A DNA stretch of 52,705 bases from Salipaludibacillus sp. CUR1 (GCF_021028955.1 NZ_JAIWPE010000012.1:1-52705); one strand, 5' to 3'; counted from the first letter of the stretch, positions 1 to 7,788 are shown. A program made the numbers and translations. The notes: a model not told the origin generated them from the sequence alone.

Positions 1-378
1 GGAATCCACGATGCTTAACTGACCTATTTTCTTAGTGATTCCTTTTTCATTTTGAGTAAGTTCTTGAAGTTTACTAACCACTTTAAGAAAGAGATCCTGC
101 GCCCACTCAGTTGGTAAGTCGTTAATTCTTCGGCTAATTTGACTGCCACTCATCGTTTCTAGATCTAACGATTTTTTCAGAGCGTGATTAGCGTCAAGCA
201 TCAATTCCATATGCTGATATGACTGCCAGTTATCAAGGTTCGCTGCGATAAATACTTTCATTAAAGCTTCTGCCGAAAGTTTGTAATTTCCGTAATTAAC
301 AAGCGGGCATCCATAAACTTTCGAAGGGAGTAAATCTAAGCATTGACTTATAAGTGCTTTATGACCTATACTTTTCAT
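1..378 (-). CDS. IS4-family transposase, N-terminal part (runs off the left edge)
   Basis: An open minus-strand frame begins at ATG 376-378 and continues through base 1, giving 126 residues without a stop. It starts MKSIGHKALISQCLDLLP and contains SGSQISRRINDLP and GITKKIGQLSIVDS, which I recognise as the N-terminal part of DDE transposases of the IS4 type common in Bacillaceae. The first catalytic Asp is probably in the IVDS motif at the edge. The ribosome site AAAGGAG lies 7-8 bases upstream and is caught in a hairpin (385-440). The rest of the catalytic domain and the far end of the element lie outside the window, so I cannot tell whether the copy is intact. Identification is from memory of the family. 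Confidence 0.8.
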   Translation of the reverse strand, partial: MKSIGHKALISQCLDLLPSKVYGCPLVNYGNYKLSAEALMKVFIAANLDNWQSYQHMELMLDANHALKKSLDLETMSGSQISRRINDLPTEWAQDLFLKVVSKLQELTQNEKGITKKIGQLSIVDS

Positions 379-384
379 GCGTGT

Positions 385-440
385 GGCTCCTTTGTAGAGG
401 ATTGGGAACAAGTATTGGTCTCTCCTCTACAATAGGAGCT
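385..440. promoter_or_regulatory. Hairpin over the transposase ribosome-binding site
   Basis: The arms TTGTAGAGGA (392-401) and TCCTCTACAA (423-432) are perfect inverts. The pairing extends outward to GGCTCC/GGAGCT with one bulged base. On the minus strand the left arm contains the AAAGGAG ribosome site of the transposase, so a transcript entering from outside the element would fold this site away. On the plus strand the right arm is followed by seven T, which makes it a plausible terminator in that direction. Protection of IS10 and IS50 from read-through transcripts is the established parallel; applying it here is inference. Confidence 0.6.
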
Positions 441-495
441 TTTTTTGTGTTTGTAAACTTAAAATTACAATATATTCCATTCGTGCAAGGCTACT

Positions 496-507
496 GGGTC
501 TGACCCC
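496..507. repeat. GGGTCTGACCCC near-palindrome, copy 1
   Basis: The 12-base motif GGGTCTGACCCC lies between the IS transposase and cheV. A longer form recurs at 17462-17474. It may mark the outer part of the insertion element or be a dispersed repeat of its own. The exact insertion-sequence end cannot be placed from one side. Confidence 0.5.
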
Positions 508-559
508 TTTGTGCAGACTCTTATGTGCACTTTTGCGACTTTCATCAAAGAGATAACGT

Positions 560-587
560 AAAAAAACCTCCCCGGAACCCGGGCAGG
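560..587 (-). terminator. Rho-independent terminator of cheV
   Basis: On the minus strand a 9-bp GC-rich stem with one mismatch (567-587, three-base loop) is followed by TTTTTTT (560-566). It sits 20 bases after the cheV stop. Confidence 0.85.
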
Positions 588-606
588 TCTAGTGGAATGA
601 ATATAA

Positions 607-1500
607 TCAGATATTTAGAAGACGGTCCAGATGGGCCACCAGTTTTCCTATATCCGGTTTACTGACTTGTGCATCGGCGCCGACCTGTTCTCCTTTATGG
701 TAAAGGTCTCCTGAGATAAGAGAGGAAAAGATCACCACAGGGATCTCCTTACCTGTGCCGTTTTCTTTAACTCTTTTAGTTAAATGGTGTCCGTCCATAA
801 CGGGCATTTCAATGTCAGTAAGCAGTAAATCTATTGTGTTTCCGAGCGGCCCCTCTAAATATTCCAAAGCCTCTTCCCCGTTTTCTGTAAAAACCAGGCT
901 GTCGTACCCTGCTTCATTTAGGGTATCTTTCAGTAATTGACGCAAAATCTGGGAATCTTCAGCTACAAGCAGGTTTTTATGAGTTCGGTCTTTATCCTCT
1001 ATTCCTTCCAGTTGACGCGAAGAAAAACCTGCTCCGGGCATGAGATCAAAAACGATTTTTTCATAATCAAGCAGCAAAATCATAGCTTCTTCCATCTTGA
1101 TGACCCCTGTAATCATATCTTCAAGCCCCTGGGCTAATTTCCCGGGTTTTTCGATTTGTTCCCACGAGATCCGATGGATTCTTGACACCGAATGAACATG
1201 GAAAGCCACTTTAACCTGGTTCAGCTCAGCCACGATAAGTTTATCCCGGCCAGGAGTCTCAGGCTTTTTAAAACCGATAGCTTTTGCCAGATCTATAACA
1301 GGCATAATTTCTTCTCTTAATCTGATGATCCCTTCCACGTTTGGATGGGAATGAGGCATGAGCGTCATACTTAACGGCTGGATGATCTCACGGACTTTCA
1401 TCACATTAATTCCAAATAGCCCAGTACCTGCCTCAAAAACTATTATTTCAAGTTCGTTTGTCCCGCTTTCCAAAAGAACCCCTTTATTTGATACGGTCAT
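607..1500 (-). CDS. cheV: Chemotaxis protein CheV (CheW-like domain fused to a response-regulator receiver)
   Basis: A coupling protein that joins chemoreceptors to the CheA kinase and helps adaptation through phosphorylation of its receiver domain. Residues about 15-160 form a CheW-like domain (FGINVMKVREIIQP, MPVIDLAKAIGF). Residues about 175-297 form a receiver with the phospho-acceptor Asp in LLTDIEMPVMDG and the conserved Lys in SKPD. The start at 1500 is chosen because AGGAGG lies 8 bases upstream; an ATG nine codons earlier has no ribosome site. The 297-residue length fits the family. It is a single-gene unit with its own terminator, next to the insertion sequence. I could not find a convincing sigma-D promoter in the AT-rich 200 bases upstream. 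Confidence 0.93.
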   Translation of the reverse strand: MTVSNKGVLLESGTNELEIIVFEAGTGLFGINVMKVREIIQPLSMTLMPHSHPNVEGIIRLREEIMPVIDLAKAIGFKKPETPGRDKLIVAELNQVKVAFHVHSVSRIHRISWEQIEKPGKLAQGLEDMITGVIKMEEAMILLLDYEKIVFDLMPGAGFSSRQLEGIEDKDRTHKNLLVAEDSQILRQLLKDTLNEAGYDSLVFTENGEEALEYLEGPLGNTIDLLLTDIEMPVMDGHHLTKRVKENGTGKEIPVVIFSSLISGDLYHKGEQVGADAQVSKPDIGKLVAHLDRLLNI

Positions 1501-1724
1501 TATTATTTCCTCCTCTTGCATTATCAACCTATGTATTAAGAAAATATTCCTGTGAATATAATATCATTAATGCCACAATTATTGTATAGGATGATTTAAT
1601 ACACTTCATTATAATGGGCATAAAGTTACACTTAGACTCTTAGTCACTTTTCAATTGCTTCCTGTTTCCAATCCTTCTATAATAGAAAGTAAGACTGGTT
1701 TAACAGATTGGGGGTTATCTTTTT

Positions 1725-1901
1725 ATGTTGAAGCAATTTTTCTCTATTGGGTTTTTAGCGCTTGTACTCTTCCTTACTCCTGTGACTCACGTATTCGCGG
1801 AGGAAAACGGCGATAATGGGGCGTCGTTATTGGAAGGACCTTTTGTCATCGTAGCTTTTGCAACAATCATACTTATGATTTATTATGCGATCAGAGATTA
1901 A
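1725..1901 (+). CDS. Small membrane or secreted protein, 58 residues
   Basis: ATG 1725 follows GGGGG at about 1709-1714. The product starts MLKQFFSIGFLALVLFLTPV, a signal-peptide-like segment with a possible cut after VFA. A short acidic linker (EENGDNG) follows, then a second hydrophobic stretch (PFVIVAFATIILMIYY) ending in RD. It is probably exported and anchored by the C-terminal helix, or is a two-helix membrane protein. A strong terminator follows 13 bases after the stop, which supports a real transcription unit. I recognise no family. Confidence 0.6.
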   Translation: MLKQFFSIGFLALVLFLTPVTHVFAEENGDNGASLLEGPFVIVAFATIILMIYYAIRD

Positions 1902-1913
1902 TAGTTACATAGC

Positions 1914-1942
1914 AAAAAGAAGAGGGCCGCCCTCTTCTTTTT
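1914..1942. terminator. Bidirectional terminator
   Basis: A perfect 13-bp stem AAAAAGAAGAGGG/CCCTCTTCTTTTT with a three-base loop and T-runs on both strands. It lies between the convergent small membrane gene (plus) and the ABC permease (minus), and serves both. Confidence 0.9.
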
Positions 1943-1948
1943 CTTACT

Positions 1949-2758
1949 TTATAATTCAACTTTTCTGTCGAGGAGCCATGAAATGAGGAAAAACGCCCCG
2001 GTAAGAACCAATAATTCTGCAGCGATCTGGCCAAGGTACACATTAGTCATTATCCCTTCGCTCACTTCCATTAAATCCGCCCCTCCCGGATAAAGAGCAT
2101 ATATTTTTTTGTAGATCTCTTCTCCTTTAAGCAAAGGGAGCCACTCTGTACTCCTCTCGATTAACGGTATATTTTTTATCCATGTGTAAATATAGTTAGC
2201 CAATATAGTCAGAACGATAGCTGCGAGCCAGCCGAATGGACGAACGACTTTTGAAAAGATAAAAATAAACATAGCTGCAATCCCCAATTGAAGAGCGCCA
2301 TTGGTGACGGCCAGCAGCACCCACGGAATTAACTCCCTGTATAAAGGCACAAGCATACTAATTATCCCGGTGAGCCCCTCAGCCGCTGAGTCTTCAAACA
2401 TGCGCATCGCTCTCTGCAAAATGAGGTCAGCCGCCACAATGGCATAACTGATTGAGATGAGAAACTGGGTAAAAGCTGCAGCCAGTTTTGCAGACAATAA
2501 AACGTAACCCTTTACGGGAAGGTTCATCCATAAATGGCTCGTGTTCTCTTTCCACTCTTTTATTAAAGAAGCTAAAAGCATAATGAACAAATAAAAAATA
2601 TGAAGAAAAACGACCGCCAGGGAAACGGCAAAAACAAGCGGCGTTTCTCTTTCCATAAATATATAGATGAAGACGTAGGCAGCAGTCAGAAGAGCGAGGC
2701 TTAAGGAAAAACGGAATAAGCTTTCCTGCCATTCTTTTTTATATAAAGACCACCACAT
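1949..2758 (-). CDS. ABC-2 type exporter permease, YtrC/YtrD-like
   Basis: The membrane part of an ABC exporter, partner of the ATPase encoded just upstream. The 269-residue product starts MWWSLYKKEWQES, with a cytoplasmic amphipathic start and then about six hydrophobic segments. The start at 2758 is chosen because its ATG overlaps the ATPase stop (TGATG), the usual sign of coupled translation; a longer reading into the ATPase gene is unlikely. It is the last gene of the five-gene operon that begins at 5763. In B. subtilis the ytr system responds to antibiotics that block the lipid II cycle; by analogy this pair may have a cell-envelope role. The substrate is unknown. Confidence 0.75.
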   Translation of the reverse strand: MWWSLYKKEWQESLFRFSLSLALLTAAYVFIYIFMERETPLVFAVSLAVVFLHIFYLFIMLLASLIKEWKENTSHLWMNLPVKGYVLLSAKLAAAFTQFLISISYAIVAADLILQRAMRMFEDSAAEGLTGIISMLVPLYRELIPWVLLAVTNGALQLGIAAMFIFIFSKVVRPFGWLAAIVLTILANYIYTWIKNIPLIERSTEWLPLLKGEEIYKKIYALYPGGADLMEVSEGIMTNVYLGQIAAELLVLTGAFFLISWLLDRKVEL

Positions 2759-3459
2759 CAGGCCAGCACCTCCCGCATGGTCGCCACAAGGGACTGGCCT
2801 TTTTGTTCTCTTAATACTTCTGCGTTCTCTTCCAGAATGCATTTTCCATCTTTCATAAAAATTACGTGGTCGAGAAACGCTTCCACTTCACTCACTTCAT
2901 GTGTGGATAGTACGAGCAGCTGCTGCTCCACATCTGCATTCATCACAATAAGTTTTAAAATATCCTCTCTTACTAATGGGTCAAGCCCTGATAAAGGCTC
3001 GTCCATCACAAGCACAGGCACTTGCCGTGACAGCGCTATTACGAGTTTAAGCCTTGCCCTGTTTCCTTTTGAAAGGTTTTTTATTTTCATATTTACATCC
3101 AGATTAAGTTCTCTGACCATGCTAAAGGCTTTGTCTTTTGAAAAGTCAGGAGCCACCTTTTCCCAAAAGTGAATCAGCTGGTGAGCCGACTGGAAGGAAT
3201 ACAGAGAGTCCGCATCAGACAGATAGGCGATATCTTTTGAAGATAATCTTGAAACAGGACGGTGCATAACCTTGACCGTTCCGCTGGACGGCCTTAACAA
3301 GCCGGCAATCAGTTTGAGCAAGGTTGTTTTTCCGCTTCCATTTTCACCAAGCACGCCGTAAACTCCATTTCCTTTTAACTGAAATGATATATTTTCTACG
3401 GCTGGTTGTCTTAAGTACTTTTTGGTGACATTTTTTAAATAAATTTCAGGCTTGTTCAT
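2758..3459 (-). CDS. ABC transporter ATP-binding protein, YtrB-like
   Basis: A cytoplasmic ATPase of 233 residues that powers the downstream permease. It shows a Walker A motif GENGSGKTT, a signature LSKGNRARLKL in place of the canonical LSGGQ, a Walker B LVMDEPLSGLD and a switch His in STHE. The altered signature is typical of YtrB-type ATPases beside YtrA regulators. Its ATG overlaps the regulator stop (ATGA) and its stop overlaps the permease start, so the three genes are translationally coupled. The ribosome site AGGAGG lies within the end of the regulator gene. Confidence 0.88.
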   Translation of the reverse strand: MNKPEIYLKNVTKKYLRQPAVENISFQLKGNGVYGVLGENGSGKTTLLKLIAGLLRPSSGTVKVMHRPVSRLSSKDIAYLSDADSLYSFQSAHQLIHFWEKVAPDFSKDKAFSMVRELNLDVNMKIKNLSKGNRARLKLVIALSRQVPVLVMDEPLSGLDPLVREDILKLIVMNADVEQQLLVLSTHEVSEVEAFLDHVIFMKDGKCILEENAEVLREQKGQSLVATMREVLA

Positions 3460-3842
3460 TCTTTTTCCTCCTTGCGGGACGCCATTTTCTGTTCCATTAA
3501 TTGGAGGATCTCCTCATTTTTGAGTCCAATCTGATTCATCATAAGAATAAAATCACCAATTTTATCATCAGCAATTTTTTGTCTTAATTCCTGAATTACG
3601 GTTTTGTCTTCCGTGACAAATGTTCCCTGCCCTCTTTTGGAAACAACGATATCCTTTCGTTCCATTTCCATATAAGTTCTCGATACAGTATTAGGATTAA
3701 CGCCCACCTTAACAGCTAATTCCCGGACAGAAGGAAGCTTCTCTCCGGGTTTAAGATCGGTCCGGCAAATTTGCCCGTACAAATACTCCATAAGCTGCAA
3801 ATAGATGGGCCGGTTGTTATCAAACGTAAGGCCCAATGGCAT
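3456..3842 (-). CDS. GntR-family transcriptional regulator, YtrA subfamily
   Basis: A short GntR repressor of 128 residues. The N-terminal winged helix spans about residues 10-80 (KPGEKLPSVRELA, GVNPNTVSRTYMEME, GQGTFV), and a brief helical C-terminal tail replaces the large effector domain, as in YtrA. The start is uncertain. ATG 3842 sits only 3-4 bases after AGGAGG, and a TTG two codons later has better spacing (9); both keep the whole DNA-binding domain. It lies mid-operon, 53 bases after the first permease and overlapping the next ATPase gene. The palindrome on the operon promoter (5795-5816) is its likely operator, which would give autorepression of all five genes. Confidence 0.88.
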   Translation of the reverse strand: MPLGLTFDNNRPIYLQLMEYLYGQICRTDLKPGEKLPSVRELAVKVGVNPNTVSRTYMEMERKDIVVSKRGQGTFVTEDKTVIQELRQKIADDKIGDFILMMNQIGLKNEEILQLMEQKMASRKEEKE

Positions 3843-3895
3843 TCCCCTCCTTAAGAGGTTACTTCTATACATCCTTTCTTATTCTACCAAAACTT

Positions 3896-4852
3896 TTAAT
3901 CTGCCACATCTCTTTTAGTAAAGGCCACCATGGCGATGAGCATAAACAGGGAAAAATAAACCATCAGCACAATTGATGAAAATAGCGGCGTTAATCCTTC
4001 AATGATGGGCTGCCCTTCAAAGAACTGAATCATATACGTATTGGCAAACAAGTAAAACTTCATCCAATCATAATTGCTCAGTAGGTACGCGATCTGCCCG
4101 CCCGTAAACAACAGGACGAGCGATAAGCCGATTGCCAGCGACTGATTTCTGAATACTGTACCAATCATAAAGGCAAATGTGGTCATTATAATTAGTTCAA
4201 TATATGCTAATCCATACATTACCGCGCCATATAAAACCGCATGCATATCACGAATAGAGCCGTCTGCTATTTCCACTACTCTTACAGGCTCCGGGCTGAA
4301 CCCGAAAATCAGAAAACCAGCAGCCACTGAGGAAATGATTAAAGCCGCGAGCATAACCAGTGAGAAAACCATAGCAGCCAGCCATTTGGAAAGCAGGATT
4401 TTCCACCTTTTTACCGGTCTGATTAATAGAAGCTTAATCGTCCCGTTGGAATGCTCACCTGCAATAATTCCTGCAGCAATTATAACCGTAAACATTGTCA
4501 AAAAATTAACAAACTGAGGATTATTTACTATGAAATGCCAGCGGTGGGAAGAGTTTAACGGTTCAATTTCTTCTTCCAAATGATACGTATACAGTTCATG
4601 CTGGTCCTGGAGTCCCTCTGCAGCTTGCGGAGGAATTTCCCCGCTTTCAAGCTGCTGTTCAATCATTTGGACCTCTTGTTGCAGTACCGTTTCCCAGTCG
4701 GCTGCTTCATCGGCCGGTGCTCCTATAAAAAAACGAGTCACTAAACCAACCACCGCAATTAAGGCAATGAGAATAAGAAACATCACTTTAGTGCCGGTCT
4801 TTTTAAATATTTTCATCGATTCATTTTGGACAAGATTTACAAACAGGCTCAT
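3896..4852 (-). CDS. ABC-2 family transporter permease (BcrB/NatB-like)
   Basis: A 318-residue membrane protein. One N-terminal helix (about residues 20-42) is followed by an acidic, Gln-rich extracytoplasmic loop of about 60 residues. Five more helices follow, with the ABC2_membrane signature GEHSNGTIKLLLIRPVKRW around residues 135-155. It pairs with the ATPase whose gene overlaps by four bases (ATGA, 4849-4852). The layout is that of bacitracin/lantibiotic-immunity or sodium exporters; the substrate cannot be read from sequence. It is the second gene of the operon. Confidence 0.85.
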   Translation of the reverse strand: MSLFVNLVQNESMKIFKKTGTKVMFLILIALIAVVGLVTRFFIGAPADEAADWETVLQQEVQMIEQQLESGEIPPQAAEGLQDQHELYTYHLEEEIEPLNSSHRWHFIVNNPQFVNFLTMFTVIIAAGIIAGEHSNGTIKLLLIRPVKRWKILLSKWLAAMVFSLVMLAALIISSVAAGFLIFGFSPEPVRVVEIADGSIRDMHAVLYGAVMYGLAYIELIIMTTFAFMIGTVFRNQSLAIGLSLVLLFTGGQIAYLLSNYDWMKFYLFANTYMIQFFEGQPIIEGLTPLFSSIVLMVYFSLFMLIAMVAFTKRDVAD

Positions 4853-5763
4853 TTCTTTTCCCCTCCTGTTAATGTCAGGAATTGTTCTTCCAATGTATTT
4901 TTATCGGCTTCTCTTATTTGATACACCGCCACATTTTCTTTAATTAACCCTTTTAATAAATCAGGTACCTTTTCTTTTTTAACAGTGATATGAAACCCTT
5001 CCTTATACTCTTCAGGTTTGGCATTAAGAAGAGAGTGAAGCAGTTCAGCAGCTTCGGCCTTTGGTTCAGCCTCTATATACCATAAATCTTCTGATTGTCT
5101 TACAAAGTCAGAGACCTGGGCAACTTGAATAATCTTCCCTTCCTGTATGACGGCAATTCTGTCGCACATTTTTTCCATCTCGGAAAGCAGATGGCTTGAA
5201 ACGACCACACATATGCCTTCTTCATGTGCCAACTTCCTTAAATAGGCACGGATTTCCCTGATTCCTGCAGGGTCCAGCCCATTTGTCGGCTCATCAAGGA
5301 TAAGAAGCTGCGGCTTATGCAATAAAGCCTGGGCCAATCCGAGCCTCTGCCTCATTCCTAAAGAGTACGTGCCGGTTTTCTCATGTATTCGGCGGGACAG
5401 GCCTACGAGCTCCACCACCTCTTTAATTCTTTCTTTTGTCACTCCTTTTGACATCCGCTGATAATGGACAAGGTTTTCGTAGCCGGTTAAATAATCATAC
5501 ATCTCCGGATTTTCAACAACTGCCCCCACCCGCGATAGGGCGTCTTCAAAGTTTGTGTGTAAATCTTTACCGGAAATCGTGATCGATCCGTTTGTTGCCC
5601 TCATGAGACCAACCATCATTCTGATTGTCGTCGTCTTACCTGCCCCGTTAGGCCCCAACAAGCCGTAGACTTCCCCCGGGTACATTGCTAAAGATACATT
5701 ATCAATAATTGTTTTCCTGCCTATTTCTTTACTGACATTTTTTAATTCAATCGCAGGCTTCAT
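4849..5763 (-). CDS. ABC transporter ATP-binding protein (BcrA-like)
   Basis: A cytoplasmic ATPase of 304 residues and first gene of the exporter operon. It has Walker A GPNGAGKTT, signature YSLGMRQRLGLA, Walker B LLILDEPTNGLD, a switch His in SSHLLSEM, and an additional C-terminal domain of about 90 residues as in BcrA and NatA. The start at 5763 is chosen for the GGAGGGG ribosome site 6 bases upstream; an upstream in-frame start lacks one. Its promoter and operator lie at 5795-5836. The operon thus carries two complete exporters plus the regulator. Confidence 0.9.
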   Translation of the reverse strand: MKPAIELKNVSKEIGRKTIIDNVSLAMYPGEVYGLLGPNGAGKTTTIRMMVGLMRATNGSITISGKDLHTNFEDALSRVGAVVENPEMYDYLTGYENLVHYQRMSKGVTKERIKEVVELVGLSRRIHEKTGTYSLGMRQRLGLAQALLHKPQLLILDEPTNGLDPAGIREIRAYLRKLAHEEGICVVVSSHLLSEMEKMCDRIAVIQEGKIIQVAQVSDFVRQSEDLWYIEAEPKAEAAELLHSLLNAKPEEYKEGFHITVKKEKVPDLLKGLIKENVAVYQIREADKNTLEEQFLTLTGGEKK

Positions 5764-5794
5764 TATCTTCCCCTCCACAATTCTTCATGTTCTA

Positions 5795-5836
5795 GTGTAC
5801 TAATCAAATAGTACACCGGTACATTATCATAGTCAA
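5795..5836 (-). promoter_or_regulatory. Operon promoter with embedded YtrA-type operator
   Basis: On the minus strand TTGACT (5831-5836) and TACTAT (5808-5813) are separated by exactly 17 bases. The inverted repeat GTGTACTA-N6-TAGTACAC (5795-5816) covers the -10 element, the classical position for repression. I recall a similar GTGTA...TACAC palindrome for B. subtilis YtrA. The assignment to the regulator at 3456-3842 is inference from genetic linkage. Confidence 0.78.
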
Positions 5837-5979
5837 TTATTATTTTCTGCCAAAAAAGTATTTATACTCTTTTAACGGCTGCTTAACGTCTTTTAACATA
5901 GCTTTTTCCCCTGGTTTGCGGTCCCTTTACTGCCAGGCCCTCCCGTGCAGCTCGAAGTTACGGTTAAAACTTACAAACA

Positions 5980-6020
5980 AACAAAGAGGCTGCCAACAGC
6001 AAGTTGGCAGCCTCTTTGTT
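5980..6020. terminator. Terminator of the secreted cyclophilin gene
   Basis: A perfect 18-bp stem (arms 5980-5997 and 6003-6020) with loop AGCAA; the arms end in A- and T-rich tails. It lies 9 bases after the stop of the minus-strand cyclophilin gene. Confidence 0.9.
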
Positions 6021-6029
6021 ACTATACAA

Positions 6030-6761
6030 TTAATCAATAACTTCCACTGATTCAATGACTACTTCTTCAACTGGACGGTCACCGTGTTCTGTTTCTGTGA
6101 TGGCGATATCGTCGACAACATCCATGCCATCAATTACATGCCCAAAAACGGTGTGTCCATCATCCAGATGGGGAGTGCCCCCCAGTTCCAGATAATTTTC
6201 TTTAAGGTCCTCTGAAAAATCCATTCCTTGCTGTTCCATTGCTTCAAAAGCTTCTTCGCTTAATTGGTCAGGACCAGCGTGGACAATGTAAAATTGGCTG
6301 CCGTTTGTATTCGGGCCACTGTTGGCCATCGCCAGGGCCCCTCTGAAATGAGCCACTGACTCATCAAATTCGTCTTCGAACGGCTCTCCAAACGCACTTT
6401 CACCGCCGCCGCCTGTACCTGTAGGATCACCGCCCTGAATCATAAAATCCTCAATGACACGATGGAAAATAACGCCCTCATAGTAGCCTTCTTCAGCTAA
6501 TGTCATAAAGTTTTCTACAGCTTTAGGTGCTGCTTCAGGAAATAACTTCACGTGGATATCTCCGTAGTTTGTGCGGAGGACGGCCTCCTCTTCATTCTCA
6601 GCTACTTCTTCAGATAACTGTGGATATTCTGCAGCTTCGTCGCTGCCGTCTCCATTATTATTTCCCTCATTTACATTATTTTGATTATTTTCTTCCCCGC
6701 ATCCTGCCAAAAGGAGCATAAGAGAGAGTCCTGAACCTGCTAATAGATTTGCTTTCTTCAT
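6030..6761 (-). CDS. Peptidyl-prolyl cis-trans isomerase lipoprotein, cyclophilin type
   Basis: An extracellular, membrane-anchored prolyl isomerase of 243 residues. It starts with a lipoprotein signal (LMLLLAGC, acylated Cys at about residue 21), then a linker of about 30 residues rich in Asn, Glu and Asp. The cyclophilin fold runs from about residue 60 to 240, with FHRVIEDFMIQGGDPTGTGGG, AMANSGPNTNGSQFY and HTVFGHVIDGMDVV. These contain the usual catalytic Arg (FHR) and Gln-Phe pairs. The very acidic surface is common for secreted proteins of salt-tolerant Bacillaceae. Monocistronic. Confidence 0.92.
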   Translation of the reverse strand: MKKANLLAGSGLSLMLLLAGCGEENNQNNVNEGNNNGDGSDEAAEYPQLSEEVAENEEEAVLRTNYGDIHVKLFPEAAPKAVENFMTLAEEGYYEGVIFHRVIEDFMIQGGDPTGTGGGGESAFGEPFEDEFDESVAHFRGALAMANSGPNTNGSQFYIVHAGPDQLSEEAFEAMEQQGMDFSEDLKENYLELGGTPHLDDGHTVFGHVIDGMDVVDDIAITETEHGDRPVEEVVIESVEVID

Positions 6762-6834
6762 TTTGCATTTCCCCTTATTTTTTAATGACGCTGCTAAAAA
6801 TTATTTACACACGAGTCTCTTTTTTTGTAGAGCT

Positions 6835-6850
6835 GGTGACCCACGTCACC
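6835..6850 (+). promoter_or_regulatory. Candidate CRP/FNR-type site upstream of the ric gene
   Basis: GGTGAC-CCAC-GTCACC is a perfect inverted repeat that keeps the GTGA-N6-TCAC core of CRP/FNR-family sites. It lies about 40 bases before a possible -10 TATGAT (6883-6888). Genes for iron-centre repair are commonly controlled by FNR- or NO-responsive regulators, so the site makes sense, but no regulator is encoded nearby. Confidence 0.4.
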
Positions 6851-6908
6851 GACAAATTTCTTCTTCTCCTTTAAACTTAAATTATGATAATAAAAGGAGG
6901 AGTTACTA

Positions 6909-7634
6909 ATGAATTATACTGTTAACCGTTACGCGAAAGTTAAAGATCTCGTAATTCAAATTCCCCGCTCAGATGAGCTTTTTAAACAGTACCGCATAGA
7001 TTTCTGCTGCGGCGGCAACCGGCCGCTTCATGAAGCCCTCGCTGAAAAAAATCTGGAAGAACAAGTGATCCTTGAAGCTCTCCAAATTCTTTCGGACGAC
7101 GCTGACGAACGGAAAGAAAAAAGCAGCTCAGACTGGAGCAGTGCTTCTTACATGTCTCTGCTTGACCATATTGTGAACCATCATCACGGCTTTTTAACAA
7201 AAGAACTTCCTGATCTGAGCTTTTATGTAACTAAAATTTTCCGCGTTCATGGCGGTGCACACCCTGAACTTGCCGAACTCCATAAGCTTTACCACAGCTT
7301 AAGAACTGAACTGGAACAGCATATGGTAAAAGAAGAACAAGTGGTTTTCCCGGCAATTTACCAGTATGGAACAACACGTTCTGCCGCCGATTGGGAGGCT
7401 GCTGTTAAGCGGGTCAGCGAACTTGAATCAGAACATGAAGCCGCTGGCGATCTTTTAAAGAAGATTCGAAGCATCACTAATGATTTTACTCCACCTCCCG
7501 GGGCCTGCACAACCTATAAAATGACATTCACCCGTCTGGAAGCTTTAGAAGAGGATATGTTTCAGCATATCCATCTGGAAAATAACATTTTATTTCCAAG
7601 GCTTATGGAAGAAAAGACTGCTCAAAACAACTAA
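6909..7634 (+). CDS. ric: Iron-sulfur cluster repair di-iron protein (Ric/ScdA/YtfE family)
   Basis: A cytoplasmic protein that restores iron-sulfur clusters damaged by nitric oxide or oxidants. Residues 1-60 are the ScdA_N (DUF542) domain with the diagnostic FCCGG motif. Residues about 80-235 are a hemerythrin-like domain with spaced iron ligands in HIVNHHH, HGGAHPEL, HMVKEEQVVFP, ESEHEAAG and HIHLENNILFP. At 241 residues it has full family length. A strong ribosome site AAGGAGG lies 7 bases before ATG 6909. It is a single-gene unit with its own terminator. Confidence 0.92.
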   Translation: MNYTVNRYAKVKDLVIQIPRSDELFKQYRIDFCCGGNRPLHEALAEKNLEEQVILEALQILSDDADERKEKSSSDWSSASYMSLLDHIVNHHHGFLTKELPDLSFYVTKIFRVHGGAHPELAELHKLYHSLRTELEQHMVKEEQVVFPAIYQYGTTRSAADWEAAVKRVSELESEHEAAGDLLKKIRSITNDFTPPPGACTTYKMTFTRLEALEEDMFQHIHLENNILFPRLMEEKTAQNN

Positions 7635-7647
7635 AAACATGCTTGGG

Positions 7648-7680
7648 TCACACAATATTCTATTGTGTGATTTTTTTTTT
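7648..7680 (+). terminator. Terminator of ric
   Basis: A perfect 10-bp stem TCACACAATA/TATTGTGTGA with a three-base loop, followed by ten T. Confidence 0.93.
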
Positions 7681-7695
7681 GCCAGCGACTCCCTC

Positions 7696-7744
7696 TTGAC
7701 TATTAAAAAAAACGGGTTAAAATAAAAATAAGAACACACGTTCG
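7696..7744 (+). promoter_or_regulatory. Sigma-A promoter overlapped by a LexA (DinR) box
   Basis: TTGACT (7696-7701) and TAAAAT (7718-7723) are 16 bases apart. AGAACACACGTTCG (7731-7744) follows at the expected start of transcription. It matches the Bacillus LexA consensus CGAACRNRYGTTYG at 13 of 14 positions; only the first base differs. The position predicts SOS repression of the gene at 7789. Confidence 0.78.
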
Positions 7745-7788
7745 TATTCTGTTTGGAACCACGAAAACGAAAAAGGAGGCGACCCGTA

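Noticed and set aside
31-600. Exact right end and target duplication of the insertion sequence
   Set aside because: Only one end lies in the window and no inverted-repeat partner is available, so any boundary would be a guess.
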